64,000 nucleotides of DNA. Source: Gyromitra esculenta. Its lineage: Eukaryota > Ascomycota > Pezizomycetes > Pezizales > Discinaceae. The notes beneath the pieces were generated by a model that saw nothing but the letters and a program-made list of their open reading frames with translations, did not search any database and was not told the origin of the DNA. The stretch spans positions 248,001 to 312,000 of the forward strand of contig JBCAML010000021.1 in NCBI GenBank assembly GCA_038503075.1, in the 5' to 3' direction. Within the stretch, counting starts at the first letter, position 1, and each line of letters opens with the position of its first letter. Position numbers and translations under genes: made by a program. Shown in pieces: positions 11,412 to 23,100 of the stretch.

Positions 11412-12083
11412 ATGGATTTCTCTGCTCCCCTGATTACGACTGTTCAGCGAGGAGGAGTAGAGGAGGGAGAAGAAGAAGAAGAAGGCCAACGGCCACAGCC
11501 GCAGCAACAACAGCAACAACAGCAACAACAACTGGGGATAGAAACAGCGCATCTGAATGAAAATCGCACGCGTGATGAACATGGCTCCCCATTTTCATGC
11601 CCATCGAAACAAGGCTCAACACCTTCCCCACCCGTCACTTTTACAAATAACTCGTCGATGAAATCTGCACTCGACCAAATAGTCCTTTTGGATCATTGCT
11701 ATGATTCTCGAGACCAGGATGAGAACTACCTGCCCGAAAACATCAACCGCGCTTCCCTCATTTCACAAATTCGAGCGATTCGGGGCAGTGGCCAAATTCA
11801 ATATAGAATACCAAAACGGAGGAGGGAGGACGGTTCCAAAAAACGAAAGTCGAGGGATGATATGGAGGTGGACGATGCATCGGAGCTGAGCGACGAAATC
11901 GTGACAGTTAATCGACAAAAGCGAGTAAAGAGGGCGCCAATACGGCCACGCGAACGGGCAGATCGTGGTTCCCCTTATGACAAACGTCTCAGGAAACAGG
12001 CCAAAGAAGGGCAGCTAAACGGCGGCGAATCAACTTCCTCCGCCAACCCCGTAGAGACTCCATGTTTACCTGAAACAACCTAA
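11412..12083 (+). CDS. Glutamine-rich, basic hypothetical protein (223 aa)
   Basis: Single-exon frame from an ATG in the context ACATTATGG. Residues 18-25 are acidic (EGEEEEEG), followed by a polyglutamine run of about ten residues encoded by mixed CAA/CAG codons, so the tract has been kept at protein level. The C-terminal half carries dense basic clusters (PKRRRED, SKKRKSRDD, QKRVKR, YDKRLRKQ) resembling bipartite nuclear localisation signals. No enzymatic or DNA-binding domain is recognised. A nuclear, largely disordered protein is the likely reading (inference). The frame is longer than expected by chance, but compositional bias could inflate it. The neighbourhood gives no functional clue. 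Confidence 0.6.
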   Translation: MDFSAPLITTVQRGGVEEGEEEEEGQRPQPQQQQQQQQQQLGIETAHLNENRTRDEHGSPFSCPSKQGSTPSPPVTFTNNSSMKSALDQIVLLDHCYDSRDQDENYLPENINRASLISQIRAIRGSGQIQYRIPKRRREDGSKKRKSRDDMEVDDASELSDEIVTVNRQKRVKRAPIRPRERADRGSPYDKRLRKQAKEGQLNGGESTSSANPVETPCLPETT

Positions 12084-15000
12084 TCATCCTGGTTCTCGGG
12101 TGGTTTTGAGCCTCAGGGACGGGGATAAGCGATGCTTCTTCCCACCTCAGCACATCGAAATGCTTTTCTCAACTGTGGAAGACTTCTTCTTAAGGTGCAC
12201 AACTTTCATCCTCGTATGGAAATCTCTCGACTAATAGAATAAGTATCAAGGCTGCCAACGCTATCTCATTTGTATATACATTTTCTTTCATTCTTCTCTG
12301 TTAAAGACACGCCAACCCGATGCTCGATCAGCGGTTATCTGGGACAAAATGCAGACGCGATAGATGAGGAACCGTCGGCCGTACTCTTATCCTTTTTTTT
12401 TTGTTGGGGGGTAAAGGAGTTTAGGGAACGGAGTTTCTGGCAATCTGTTTTTTGTTATTTCGGTCTCTTCTTTCGTTTTACTTTAGCGTTGTTACATGGA
12501 GCGGTGTTGGCTCGCGCTGTCGGATGATGTTTCACAACTGGTTAGTGCAACCACGATATACTTAAATTGGGTGGAAAAAAACTCTTGGTCTCCGCTAAAC
12601 CTATGGTAACAGCGGGATATCATTTTTTTCAAGCCTCAAAATTCCGTATATATTTTAGCCAGGGAGCGTCGTGACTTGGGAAAATAAGTCCTCCTCTATT
12701 GACTTGCATGCACGTACGATGTTTCTTTGTTTTTTTATTTTTTTATTTTTTTTTCCCGATACCAGATTGCAGTCGTCCAGCAGAAGGTGAAGGGCTAGTG
12801 ACAGGGGCTGTCTCCAGAAAAGAAACGAGGGTTGTGGTACCACAGACCCGGTTAGCCAACAAGGCCAGAAAGGATTTCCGCGATTTAACGATGTGGGATC
12901 TCGTTTCCATTGGTTGAATTACTGAGGGATCGGCGATATCTCTGGCTTTTGCACCATCTTCAGCCACTTTAAAATTTGGAGAATTTGAATTACGATATTG
13001 ATTACCAAGTTGTGTATTGTGTCGTTTTATAGGAAATCGGATCGCTGGGGTGGGAGGTGTGCTGCTCATTGGCCTAGGGCCACTGCAATTGAATACGAGT
13101 CTAATTGGCCAGCAAGCTCCGTGAACGCATTTTTCGGGCTTGATGCGCTTTGGCGTATGGCCGCGGCTGCGGTGCGCCCATGCGCATGACTAATTTTCCT
13201 CTGATGTTTTCCCTTTCTGACTAGAATGGTCCGCTAGAAACTTAGAGGTTTACGTATGTGCGAGAATGAGAAAACTGATATATGGATGCAACATTGAACC
13301 GGCCGGAACTCTCCACGTTGTGCATCTTAGGCAGGAAACGTGAGGGAAGTGAAGGTAATGTTGGGGGGGGGATGATGCTGGCAATGGTAGAGGCGATGCC
13401 TAGATTTGCTGCATCTCGGAAGGTGGGAGGTACGAAGGAAAAGAAAAGAAATTGCAGAATATTTCTTCTTTCATCCAATTATTCCTCACGCCCCGTGGCT
13501 ACCTGCATGGGATCCTGTTATTCTCGAGAAAACTCGGTCTTCTCTCCCATACAACCAACTCTCTCGTATCTACGTCGAGACGTTCGCTGCATAATCCTCG
13601 TGCTGTAGAATGATGTTGATATATGTACCCTTTAATCTTCTTTTGTCTAGCTAGCCGCTGTTAATACATGTCTCAACGCTGCAAGAGAGTTTCTAGTTAG
13701 CGTAGACCACCTATGCCGCGGCACCCACCCAAACTTCCCGAGAACGTGAAAGAGATTAATAAGTCAGGCATACTGAGTCTACATAAGCTCTGGCGATGCA
13801 AGAGAAAATTAATTCATCTATATATATTGCTGCTATAATCGCAGCTAGGGCTTGGGGCTCGAGGCTTGGACGGGATATGGTAGCAGGACTTAGGAATTTT
13901 TATATTTGATGGGAGCCCACTGTTCAACGCTCCCCTCGAGACTTCTGGAGCCTCTAACCTTGCAGATAAAACTACTTGCGCAGAACAAGCTCCTCTTGTG
14001 CTCTCTACGCCCAAAGGCCTGGAACAAAATACTTATGCGAAAGTACCCAGTGGCTAAGCACTTCAAAGAATTATGCCTCAGATAGTCCCAATGGAAGTGC
14101 AAACCCTAGACTCTCGCGGACATAAGCGAGCACGAAGCAAGGTCGCGCTCAAACTCAAATTTATATATCTCTTTACGGGGCCCTAGAAAACCAGTATATC
14201 GCGTATGAGCTTCATTCCGTCGAATACTGTTGCGGTATTTCGGGGATTATCAGCGAACGAAAAATCACTAGTACAAAATGTAATACTATTCCGGGTGACG
14301 TCCTCGGAGCCATCGCTCTCCGGCTTCAAAGCTATTCTTAAATAGGCAATTAGCTAGATACGGCTGAGGGAGGGTATAAAGAGATTATTCAGAGACGGAC
14401 GGGGTAGAGAGGTATCGACCAGGAATGCTCAGAAGTGACCTGTGTAAATTGAGGATTTAAAATCAGCGCTCATGCACTAAAACCTGGCCGCGACATCCGG
14501 TTTTCTAGGCATCCAGATGGAAAAAAAACGCTGTGCTATAGCTATACCACTACAGAAACAACTCTCAAGAATTTAATCGGAGCTCTCGCTAAAACGAAGA
14601 AGCAAACATCAAGCAATAGCCTTTGCTTCTTTTCTTTTCCCTTATTAAAATCCCGCTCCCCTAAGGATCACTGGTGTTGGTAGGCTCAACGCTGCATTAT
14701 CAACTCGGAATTTCTTGGGAGAGAAAAAACAAATCTATAACAGCCAAGCTAAGCGGGGGATTGATGGCACAATCTGCATATCACAAAAAAACGAGCAATA
14801 AATCGAAGGCAGAAAAAATCACAGCGCATCCCAAGTCACGACGTAGCCTACGTGATCGAGACCTTACCTACTAGTATTTCAATTGGTGAGTCCCGAACAG
14901 CGACGAGTGCGGATCTGTGACGGACGTCCGTAGGTGAAACTGCAGAGGACGTAGTTATTTTCCATCCACGGAATAGTGCAAAGCAGAAAGTGTTTCAACA

Positions 15001-15669
15001 TCTTTTCTATGCGAGAGCATGATGTTGCCCATGCGCATAAGCGGCACCTGATATGGAGTCTAGATCGTTTTGGTATCACAAAATTTGACAACACTGCCCC
15101 ACAAAGCTTGGTGCTCAAAAAAAGAAAACCTCTGCGCGATGTAGCACAGTCTTGGAAGGGAAACATTACCCCACAGAACTGGACAGGATTTGCGAAGGTG
15201 TTGGTATGCATTTGGACCTGGAAAGCAACCAGAACGTTATAACCCCGGAATAATGGCGACCGAGTGATTAAGCCGATTACAAGCACACCCAGTCTCGGAG
15301 GATTACTACTTAACCTTTTTTTTATATAGCTATATGCGACTTTATTTGACGCATCGGACCGTTTCCCCAACCACCTCCATGCGATTCAAGCTTATTTTGA
15401 GCAGATGTCACATAGCCCACAACCATAAACCCAATTTTCAAGATTATAACGGAAGGTGCCCAGAGAAATCTACCCCAAAGACCTTCCGGAAACCTTTCGG
15501 GCTTTTTTATCTCGAGAAGCAGCTGGTGGCCCGGAACACCGCCTTAGCTTAAAATGCGGGGATTGTTTTCGTTGATTCGGTCAAAAGAATATTTCAATAC
15601 TCGGACAATTATTTTGAATTATAACCGAACGAGACGATATGAATCTCTTTGAAGTAGTTGAGATTTTTT
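12084..15669. other. Intergenic, no confident gene
   Basis: 3.6 kb between the glutamine-rich gene and the pectate lyase. T-rich 3' flank with poly(T) runs around 12388 and 12730-12756, and a run of nine G at 13363-13371. A TATAAAG sits at about 14386 with no gene after it. Open frames in 14.7-15.5 kb are short and overlap on both strands; none looks protein-like. Confidence 0.5.
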
Positions 15670-15676
15670 TATAAAA
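15670..15676 (+). promoter_or_regulatory. Probable TATA box of the pectate lyase gene
   Basis: TATAAAA within TTTTTTATAAAACGG, 109 bp upstream of the ATG at 15785, which leaves room for a leader of about 70-80 nt. No carbon-catabolite or inducer site can be assigned with confidence. Confidence 0.45.
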
Positions 15677-15784
15677 CGGACTTTGTTTGGCTTATTCTTC
15701 TTATTGTTATTCAGACTCATCAATCTCGATTACATCAGTAAAAACCTTATAGACTTCGAATCGCTCCGACTGAAGAGAAAGAAA

Positions 15785-16989
15785 ATGAGAACTTCTGCGG
15801 TTATCTTAGGTATGCTAGCATTGCTCCAAAATGCTTTAGCCGCCTCTGTCAACGACAAATGTACAGTAGGATATTGCACTCTTAATGGCGGGTAAGATCC
15901 ACAATTCTCTTCTACGACACGGTGGAATGTGGGCTAATCAATGGCATATAGAACGAGTGGAGGTAGTGGAGGGGCAACGGTGACCGTTTCGTCTTTGGCC
16001 GCACTCAAGTCTGCTGTTGCGGATGACGTTTCGAAGATTGTGGTTGTCACTGGTACCATCACTGGAAACGAAGCTGTGCCAGTTGGGTCAAACAAGTCGA
16101 TCGTTGGAAGGGGTGGGGCGAGTAAGTCAACTTCCAAGCGTTGAGACCTTAACAGAGCGATGTATTGGTATTAATTTGTACAAAACAGCTCTCGTCGGTG
16201 TTGGTCTTAGGGTTTTGGAGAAGAAGAATGTCATCATCCGAAACCTTAAGATTCAAAAGTGCCTAGCGCCAATCGATGGAATTGGTATCCAGCTTTCGAC
16301 CAATGTCTGGATCGATCACGTCGATCTTTCAGCCGACCAAGACCATGACAAAGTGTGTATTGCCAAAAAAATGCTGAACCGTCGGGTGGCTTGCTTACCA
16401 ATTTATGAATATCTTAGGATTATTACGATGGTCTTCTTGATATCACTCATGCTGCAGACTACATCACGGTCTCTAACACGTATTTCCATGATCACTGGAA
16501 GGGTTCCCTTATCGGCCATAGCGACAACAATGGGGCTGAAGATAAACTGAAACTTAGAGTGACTTATTACCAATGTCATTTCAAGAACGTATATTCTCGT
16601 GGTCCTAGTCTACGCTTCGGAACAGGTACGTTTAATTGTCCTACCATGTTTCCCTGAGCCCGAAAACAAACAAATCAGTTCCCTACTGATCTAATTGTGT
16701 ATTTTTAGGCCATGTTATCAATGGATGGTATGAAAACATGGAAGATGCTGTGAATACTCGCCAAGGCGCCCAAATGCTCCTCGAGAACTCGGTCTGGAGC
16801 GGAATCACGAAATGTGTGATCTCCACGGACGCGGGATATGCTGTCTTGCGCGGGTGCGATCTTGGTGGAGGTACAAACAGTGCACCAACTGGGACTTTGA
16901 CCAGCGTTCCGTATTCGTATACTCTCTTGCCCTTGACGAGTGTGGTTAGTGTTGTCGGAGCCAATCAGGGAGCCATCTTGTCTGTGTAA
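15785..16989 (+). CDS. Secreted pectate lyase, polysaccharide lyase family 1 (5 exons)
   Basis: Cleaves de-esterified pectin (polygalacturonate) by calcium-dependent beta-elimination; acts outside the cell on plant walls. Inferred exons 15785-15891, 15952-16121, 16189-16352, 16418-16625 and 16709-16989 join in frame to 309 aa, a normal length for fungal PL1 enzymes. Residues 1-20 (MRTSAVILGMLALLQNALAA) are a signal peptide. The mature protein shows the PL1 landmarks in order: SIVGRG (about 84-89), VIIRNLKIQ (107-115), the WIDHVDLSADQDHDK calcium-site region (133-147), DYYDGLLDITHAADYITVSN (148-167), the RGPSLRFG catalytic arginine motif RxPxxR (208-215) and NTRQGAQMLLE near 235. No key residue is missing. 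The enzyme appears intact. Introns of 60-83 bp all have GT..AG ends. It stands alone, with no other plant-wall enzyme nearby. Confidence 0.96.
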
Positions 16990-19362
16990 ATCAAATAGCC
17001 TCAATATGCAATATCGCTGGATTTAGTCCTGGGCGGGAAGACATGATGTAGGCAGGGGAAATTGTTGAATTTGCAGCTCATAAAAATACACACCGCTGCG
17101 ATTACTGAGTAACGGAAGAACACAACTGCTAGTGCGCGCATGCAGCTGCCCGGATCCTGGGAACAAGAGCTATCCGTCAAAACTCCCGATTCGAGGCTAC
17201 CTGGATTGTAGCGGCCGCAACATATTATTGACTATAATACAACTGTACAGTTAAACAGGACAGTGTGGAGGCTTTTCCAGCAACGAATCATAGACCAAGC
17301 ATCATTCATAAGGCCGGGTAAACGCTGGGAAATCTGTTAGGATTCCCTAGACGGGACATGTGACACTTTAAGTGGAGTTCCTGAATCAAAAGAAGTTCTG
17401 CTACATATATCACGGGCATACCCGGCAACTCCTGCAGGACATCCCTACAAAGATCTCCAACAAAAGAGAACCTACCTGGACGCAATATCTCCATCAGGAA
17501 AGACCATGTACACGCTAAATGAACAGATACACAAACAAACGATAGGAGAGACCATGGTTGCTCGAGTGAGAACTGATGATGGGTCACAGCTGAGCTGGTG
17601 AGTCTGGTTTGAGAGATAGAGACGAGGTTCTGATTCGAGAGTTCGAGGACGACAGAATAATCTCTTGGTGTAAATTTTCTTCCATTTTTCGATTGGCGCC
17701 GGCTGATCTGAGCGGAAATAACACAAGCCCGCAGGGATCGGTTGCGAGGTGATACATACATTGTTCGGCTCCGAGCAGTTTTCCTTTTTCCTTCCTAGCA
17801 AATCGGCAGTCCTTCTACTTTCTGTTCCGAATTCTCCTGGATTCCATTTTGTCGTCTTGGGTGGAGTCATATGCTACAGGCTAGTAGTATTGACGAATGG
17901 CCAGAGTGGTCGAGGGGTTGCAGGGAGCAGGGAGCAGGGTTAGGTTTGTCGCATGTCACTTTCGAGCTCCCGCAATCGAACCACCACCACCACCACCACG
18001 CGAAGGATCCGGGGCGAAGGTCTTTCGGGCGATGCGGTAAATGACGAGCACCAGCATCCATTCCGCCAGTGGGGCTGCGCGGTAGTTATATCCCCAAACT
18101 CTATCGCCAGGAGTTTGTTGTCATCTGTGCTTGGCTTTTTAGGGTTGCGGGTATCCAACAGCCGGTCTCGGAATATTGACAGGGGTGGTGAGAATAAAAT
18201 GGTGTGGGAGAAACTTTCCAGGATTCAAGCAACTCGATCTCAGCTGTGAAACACCTCCATTAAGCGACCTGGTGGGGCTGCTGGGGACTGTGGGAAGTTG
18301 AACCTGCGGAGCCGGGTCAGCCGAGCCTGATTTTATTCCTTCTTGTTCAAGTAGGTCAGGGTGCACTAGGCCACTAGAAGCTCGCGATATCATATAATAT
18401 TTATCTACTCTAGAAAAAGGCTCGGTTCACTGGCGGGAATGATAAGCTAAATGTTCGCAAGGTGGGACACCCGCCAATAAAACGCTCAGATGGTGGTCCT
18501 GATTTCTGGTTGGCATTTCTCTCGCTGCCTTGGTCTTCCTAAACTAAGACTTTCTTAACCTCCATTTGCACAGACCGAAAAGAGCCAGAAGAAGGCGTTA
18601 GGTTTCTGTTACATGTTTGTTGATACGTCGCTTGGAACCCGCCAGAGCGGATATATACTCGCGATCATTTCTTTCCCAACTACTAACTCTACTGCAAGTA
18701 ATAACATCGACCACCAAAAATATATACTCGTTTTCTACATGCCTTTTTGGAGGTTGTCCCTTTAGCGCTCTAACGAGCAGAGCTATGTTCACTAAGTCGT
18801 CAATCATCTCATAGTGGCGCACGTCACTTGGCACACCCACCATGCACCACCATATACCATTGTGGATCAAAGGCCCACACTGACCGCTATGCTAGAATGC
18901 GTTTGCAGAACAAGCAACGGTGGGAGGTGCAAGATTGGGATTAGCTCGGGCAAGCATTGGTGTGAGGGTTTTAGGAGAGCCACGTTAATGAATTCAGTAT
19001 GAAAAGAAGACAAGTTCCAGACCCACACACGGGAAGCCCAAACGGTACCCGACCAAAGACGGGCAGGTTGTTCCCATGAACCAGCCTTATGTAGTCGACT
19101 CCGCCTCGTTTCCAAATCAACGGGTGCAAGTCAGTTGTTCGCTCACCAGGGGATTGGATGTGGAGCAGCAGGAACGCGTAGGTACACATAGATATAATCC
19201 CGACTCCCGTAATCCCTCTCTTCCTTCATAACCTTAATGTCTCTCAGCATGTACTGACGGTCAGCTCTTCCATGGACTCAAAGGCAAAGTATTTTTTCTC
19301 CAGCGCGCACATAGGGACTTCCTTCACCGTTTCGTCACACCGGACGCCGGTGTTGACGGAAC
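16990..19362. other. Intergenic, no confident gene
   Basis: 2.4 kb. Contains a (CCA)n microsatellite at 17981-17999 and a NotI-type GCGGCCGC octamer near 17211. Minus-strand open frames at 17.3-17.9 and 18.6-18.9 kb overlap frames on the other strand and show no recognisable protein. Likely the promoter of the following gene in its last few hundred bases. Confidence 0.5.
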
Positions 19363-20127
19363 ATGTCCTCGAGCGATGCTGCTCCTCAGGACTGTTCCGA
19401 CAATCCGACCTCAAACACCCCACTCACAAGCCAAACCGCCACTCGCTCACATCAACCTCCACCAACACCTTCTCGTCTTCTCGACTCAGCACTCCTTTCT
19501 TTACCATCGAAACAAGACTCGCCCACCTCGCCCACAGGATACTCGGACGAGTTACTTCATCACCCTCCTTTAGTTTGTACCGACGATGACAAGGCTCCTA
19601 TCATGGCTGAGCTGGAAGTGAAGAGGTTGGATGTGGACGAAAACGACACAGCCGAAGAGATAACAGCTGAGGATCTAGCACTCATTTATCGTACTCGTAA
19701 AAGGGAGCCTCCTCCAGGTGCAGCACGCGTTCACAAAATAGTCCGTGTTCGAAAACATCAGTCCTCGTCTAAACGACGAACCAAGAAACACGCGCTTCGT
19801 GTGCTGCTAAAGGATAAAGACCGTATTGAGGAAGAGATGGCACAGTTCAGGGGCAGTGGGAAGGGGAAACCGAAAGAACAACGACCAATACCAGAACGCC
19901 GTTATTTCGATTCGGCCTCAGGCTCGCGAGGACCCAGCAGCCTTCGATTCAGTCAGACTTGTTATTATGATGATGATGACGATGAGGACCTGGAAGATCA
20001 AGGGGAAACTGCCAAATCTTTGCCAAATCTCGAGGTGCCAACGGAACGCCCACAACAAATATCTCCTCCCTCGCCCAAACCTTGTCTTGTTGCTTCAGAG
20101 GAAACAAAAACACAAATACAGCTCTGA
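19363..20127 (+). CDS. Hypothetical charged protein (254 aa)
   Basis: Single-exon frame starting at ATG 19363; an in-frame ATG at about 19603 is an alternative start that would keep the more protein-like part. The N-terminal 80 residues are Ser/Thr/Pro-rich and probably disordered. The middle (about 100-175) alternates acidic and basic segments (LIYRTRKREPPP, RVRKHQSSSKRRTKKHALRVLLKDKDRIEE). An acidic run DDDDDED follows near residue 207, then a Pro-rich tail. The family is not recognised. The basic clusters suggest a nuclear or nucleic-acid-associated protein (inference only). A short RGSG motif after a helical segment also occurs in the gene at 11412, but the similarity is too short to claim homology. 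Confidence 0.55.
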   Translation: MSSSDAAPQDCSDNPTSNTPLTSQTATRSHQPPPTPSRLLDSALLSLPSKQDSPTSPTGYSDELLHHPPLVCTDDDKAPIMAELEVKRLDVDENDTAEEITAEDLALIYRTRKREPPPGAARVHKIVRVRKHQSSSKRRTKKHALRVLLKDKDRIEEEMAQFRGSGKGKPKEQRPIPERRYFDSASGSRGPSSLRFSQTCYYDDDDDEDLEDQGETAKSLPNLEVPTERPQQISPPSPKPCLVASEETKTQIQL

Positions 20128-23100
20128 ATCACTTTCAAGTGCGTTATGACAAATAAAGATCCATCGAAAATTTACCCCCTGGATACAACTTGCTAACACT
20201 TTTGTTCTTCTAGATTACCGTTTTTCCTTTTTTTTTTTTTAGGGGTCTCTCGTGCGACATATTTTCTTGGGGGCATTTGCTGGACTGTGTCGGTGGAATA
20301 ACGAAAAAAATTTACCCGTCTTCCGGAACTTAGGAAAGCCCACTCCGATCGACGGCGATATTCTATCCATTTCTTATTTTTAAAAACCCTTTTTGTACCT
20401 TTTATTACTTTGCATTCTTGGAAATGTGGCAGGAGCTTAACAACATCATTACGATAGGCTACTTTTTTTCCTCTCCTCAACCGAGGCAAGAAAAAAAAAA
20501 CTTTTAAAAGGAAAGATATCGTGCGCCACTTTTCGTTTTTTTTTCTCTCTCACGAAGATATTTTGTTCTGTTTATCTCTGCGACATTAGCATATCGTTAT
20601 TCTCTGGGGAGCACGAGCGGGATGGAGGGCTTATGGTCTCGTTTAACAAATTCCAGAGTTCATTTTTCTTTTGGTTTTTTGGTTTTTTGGGGGTTGCGTT
20701 TGCAAGGGGGTTTTCTTATATAAATGGGGAGTATTTGGGGAGTTCTCTTTTTGTTTGGCTTTTTACTTCCTATATATTTTTTATTTGTTTTTTTTCTGCT
20801 GTAGGAGCTGATAAAACCAGCCTTGTGGAAAAGTATAAAGGGAGAGGCGTTTTGGGAATTTTTTTTTTAATCAGCTCAGCATACCTTCCAGCACAGTCGA
20901 AACACCCCTCAAAGTGTACAAAATCACAAATATATATCCAGATCAAGAGGTGGTAGGTTGCCACATCGAATCAGTTGCTGAAATTTGACTACTTGAGGAC
21001 GCGATGTCGCCTTTTAAAGGTGTGTGGACATGAAGAAGCTTGCAGAGAATATTTCGACAACCTCCATGGAGAAACCAGGCTCCTGGGTTCGGGAAAGAAG
21101 GCCAATAATATGTGTAATACGAGGCTGTAGAGTATATTGCTAGGATAACCCGTTTAGACAAATCCCCGACTCCTCGGCAAGACATTGAACACAGAACTCT
21201 AGCCCATCTAATAGTCCACCACGGAATGCCAACCGTGCCCTGCCTGCTGAACCTGTGCCCCCTCTCTGTTTCCACCGGGCCTAGTCCCGAAACCGTTGCC
21301 ATTAGGAAATATTGGTTTGCGTAAAAGCACAGCAAACTCGGAATTATATTGGGTCGAACTGAGCGGAGCTTGCCAGTGCCACGATATAAAGATCCCTGTC
21401 AAAGCAAAGACGTCGATCCTAGCCAGCCGTAGCCGACAAGGCAGCTAGAGGAGTATTGCAGGAAGTTTATCAGTAGCTTGGATGGCTTATAGCCGTCAAA
21501 AACGACGTCTCTTGTCTTGATATTCCCATAAATAGTTAGGTATCCGGCGAAGTTAGGGAAAGAAAAAGAAAAGAAAAAAACTTCCATGCATTTATTCATG
21601 AGCCAGTTGATATTTCAATGATCTTCGTTTTGGAGCGCATCCGATCCTACTAAAGCGGGTGGAACTTAGATTCCCCTCAAAACATGAAACGGGAAAGAAA
21701 CTTTCGTTTTGCGTCCCTAATTTGAAAGGGGGTTCTAGGAAGACTAGTATCTATCTGTTTTTGAGCTTGGTATAAGGCAAGTTCCGTTGCATATACGAAA
21801 TGAAAAGGTCTATAGAGAAGCGTAGATCGCTGCTTACTTTGCCTCACTTCCATTGGCCATTCAATGCCCAGCAAACTACCCTAAACACTGTTTAAGGCGC
21901 GAAGAATGGATTTGGATATCAGACGAACCGGTAGGCTCCGAATGGCAGTTACCAATTACTGTTGGTCGCTTTTTTGGTCTTGAACGGAATATGCATCGTG
22001 TGCCGAAAAAAACAAACATCCAATCGGGTCCTAACCGATTTGGAATATCTAGATAATTGCCGAGTGATGGCATGTGTTTCGTTTTTCAATCGAAGAAGCG
22101 ACTTCTATTCCTCGACAAAGATTTGTGGAAAAAATATATAATTCAAACAAAAATTAGGATTCCGGGATCTTGAGAGAGGTAAATATCGAGCCGTAGCCGT
22201 ATTTATTTATTACCCACGCACCACACAACCTTATGATTGGTTTCCCATATTTCCAGATACGGTCATAGATTTTCAAAGTGTGGTGGGTTTATAATGTTAC
22301 ATTTGTGCTTGACCGATTGCTGGCAAGCCGATTAGGTTGTGATAGAAGAGGAAAACCCTGTTCGTGCCCACGTATATGAGTTATTATTTTACTATTTATT
22401 CGTTCGGCATATCTAACCTCTGGGACCATGTCACATTCATATATCTACGTGGTCTGTGAATGAAGATATCTATGCAGGTCGTACATTGCGAATGGTGAGT
22501 GGAATGGTCATTTGGTTACCCCAGTAATCAAGGACTCAAGGAATTAGCTTTCTTTGAGTTTGGCTGAGTCTTTAACTAATGGGGTCGGAACGATCAAGGC
22601 CTCGGGGAAAGGATACGAGTTGTGATGTATTGTGGTGGTATTCTGTGTTTGGTGCAAGCGCAAAATAAAACCGACTGATGGGCAGTATGAGGGAATAGGA
22701 CTATCGAGCAATCGAGAGAAAGAGAAAGAGATGGCAGAAATTCATAGAGTACATCCTAATGTGCATATAGCATGCATCTCGTGCTCTTGTGCGTTGTAGA
22801 AAAGTTGCCACCAGGACCAATAGTAGCTCTAGACACTCTACTGTATGTCATCCGTCACAGTTAGCCTTGTAGGTGTAAGTGCCTCGCAGTCTGCTACGGG
22901 CAGTCGCATGTATTACACATGATCCTTGGTAAAAGCAGGTAATGTATTACTCACAGTTACTGGTGATGGGTGGCCAGAGGTCAGATGTCTTGGGATTTCT
23001 TGGTTCCACTCTCCGAGCCTGTATTCGGGGCCCTAGATGGAAAAGAATAAAAGAATAAAATTGTAATCCGCTACTTAGTAATCAAAGTGCATTCACGATA

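Noticed and set aside
17899..17985. tRNA-like A-box (TGGCCAGAGTGG) with a GGTTCGATTG on the opposite strand
   Set aside because: The A- and B-box-like motifs are on opposite strands and no acceptor stem can be formed.
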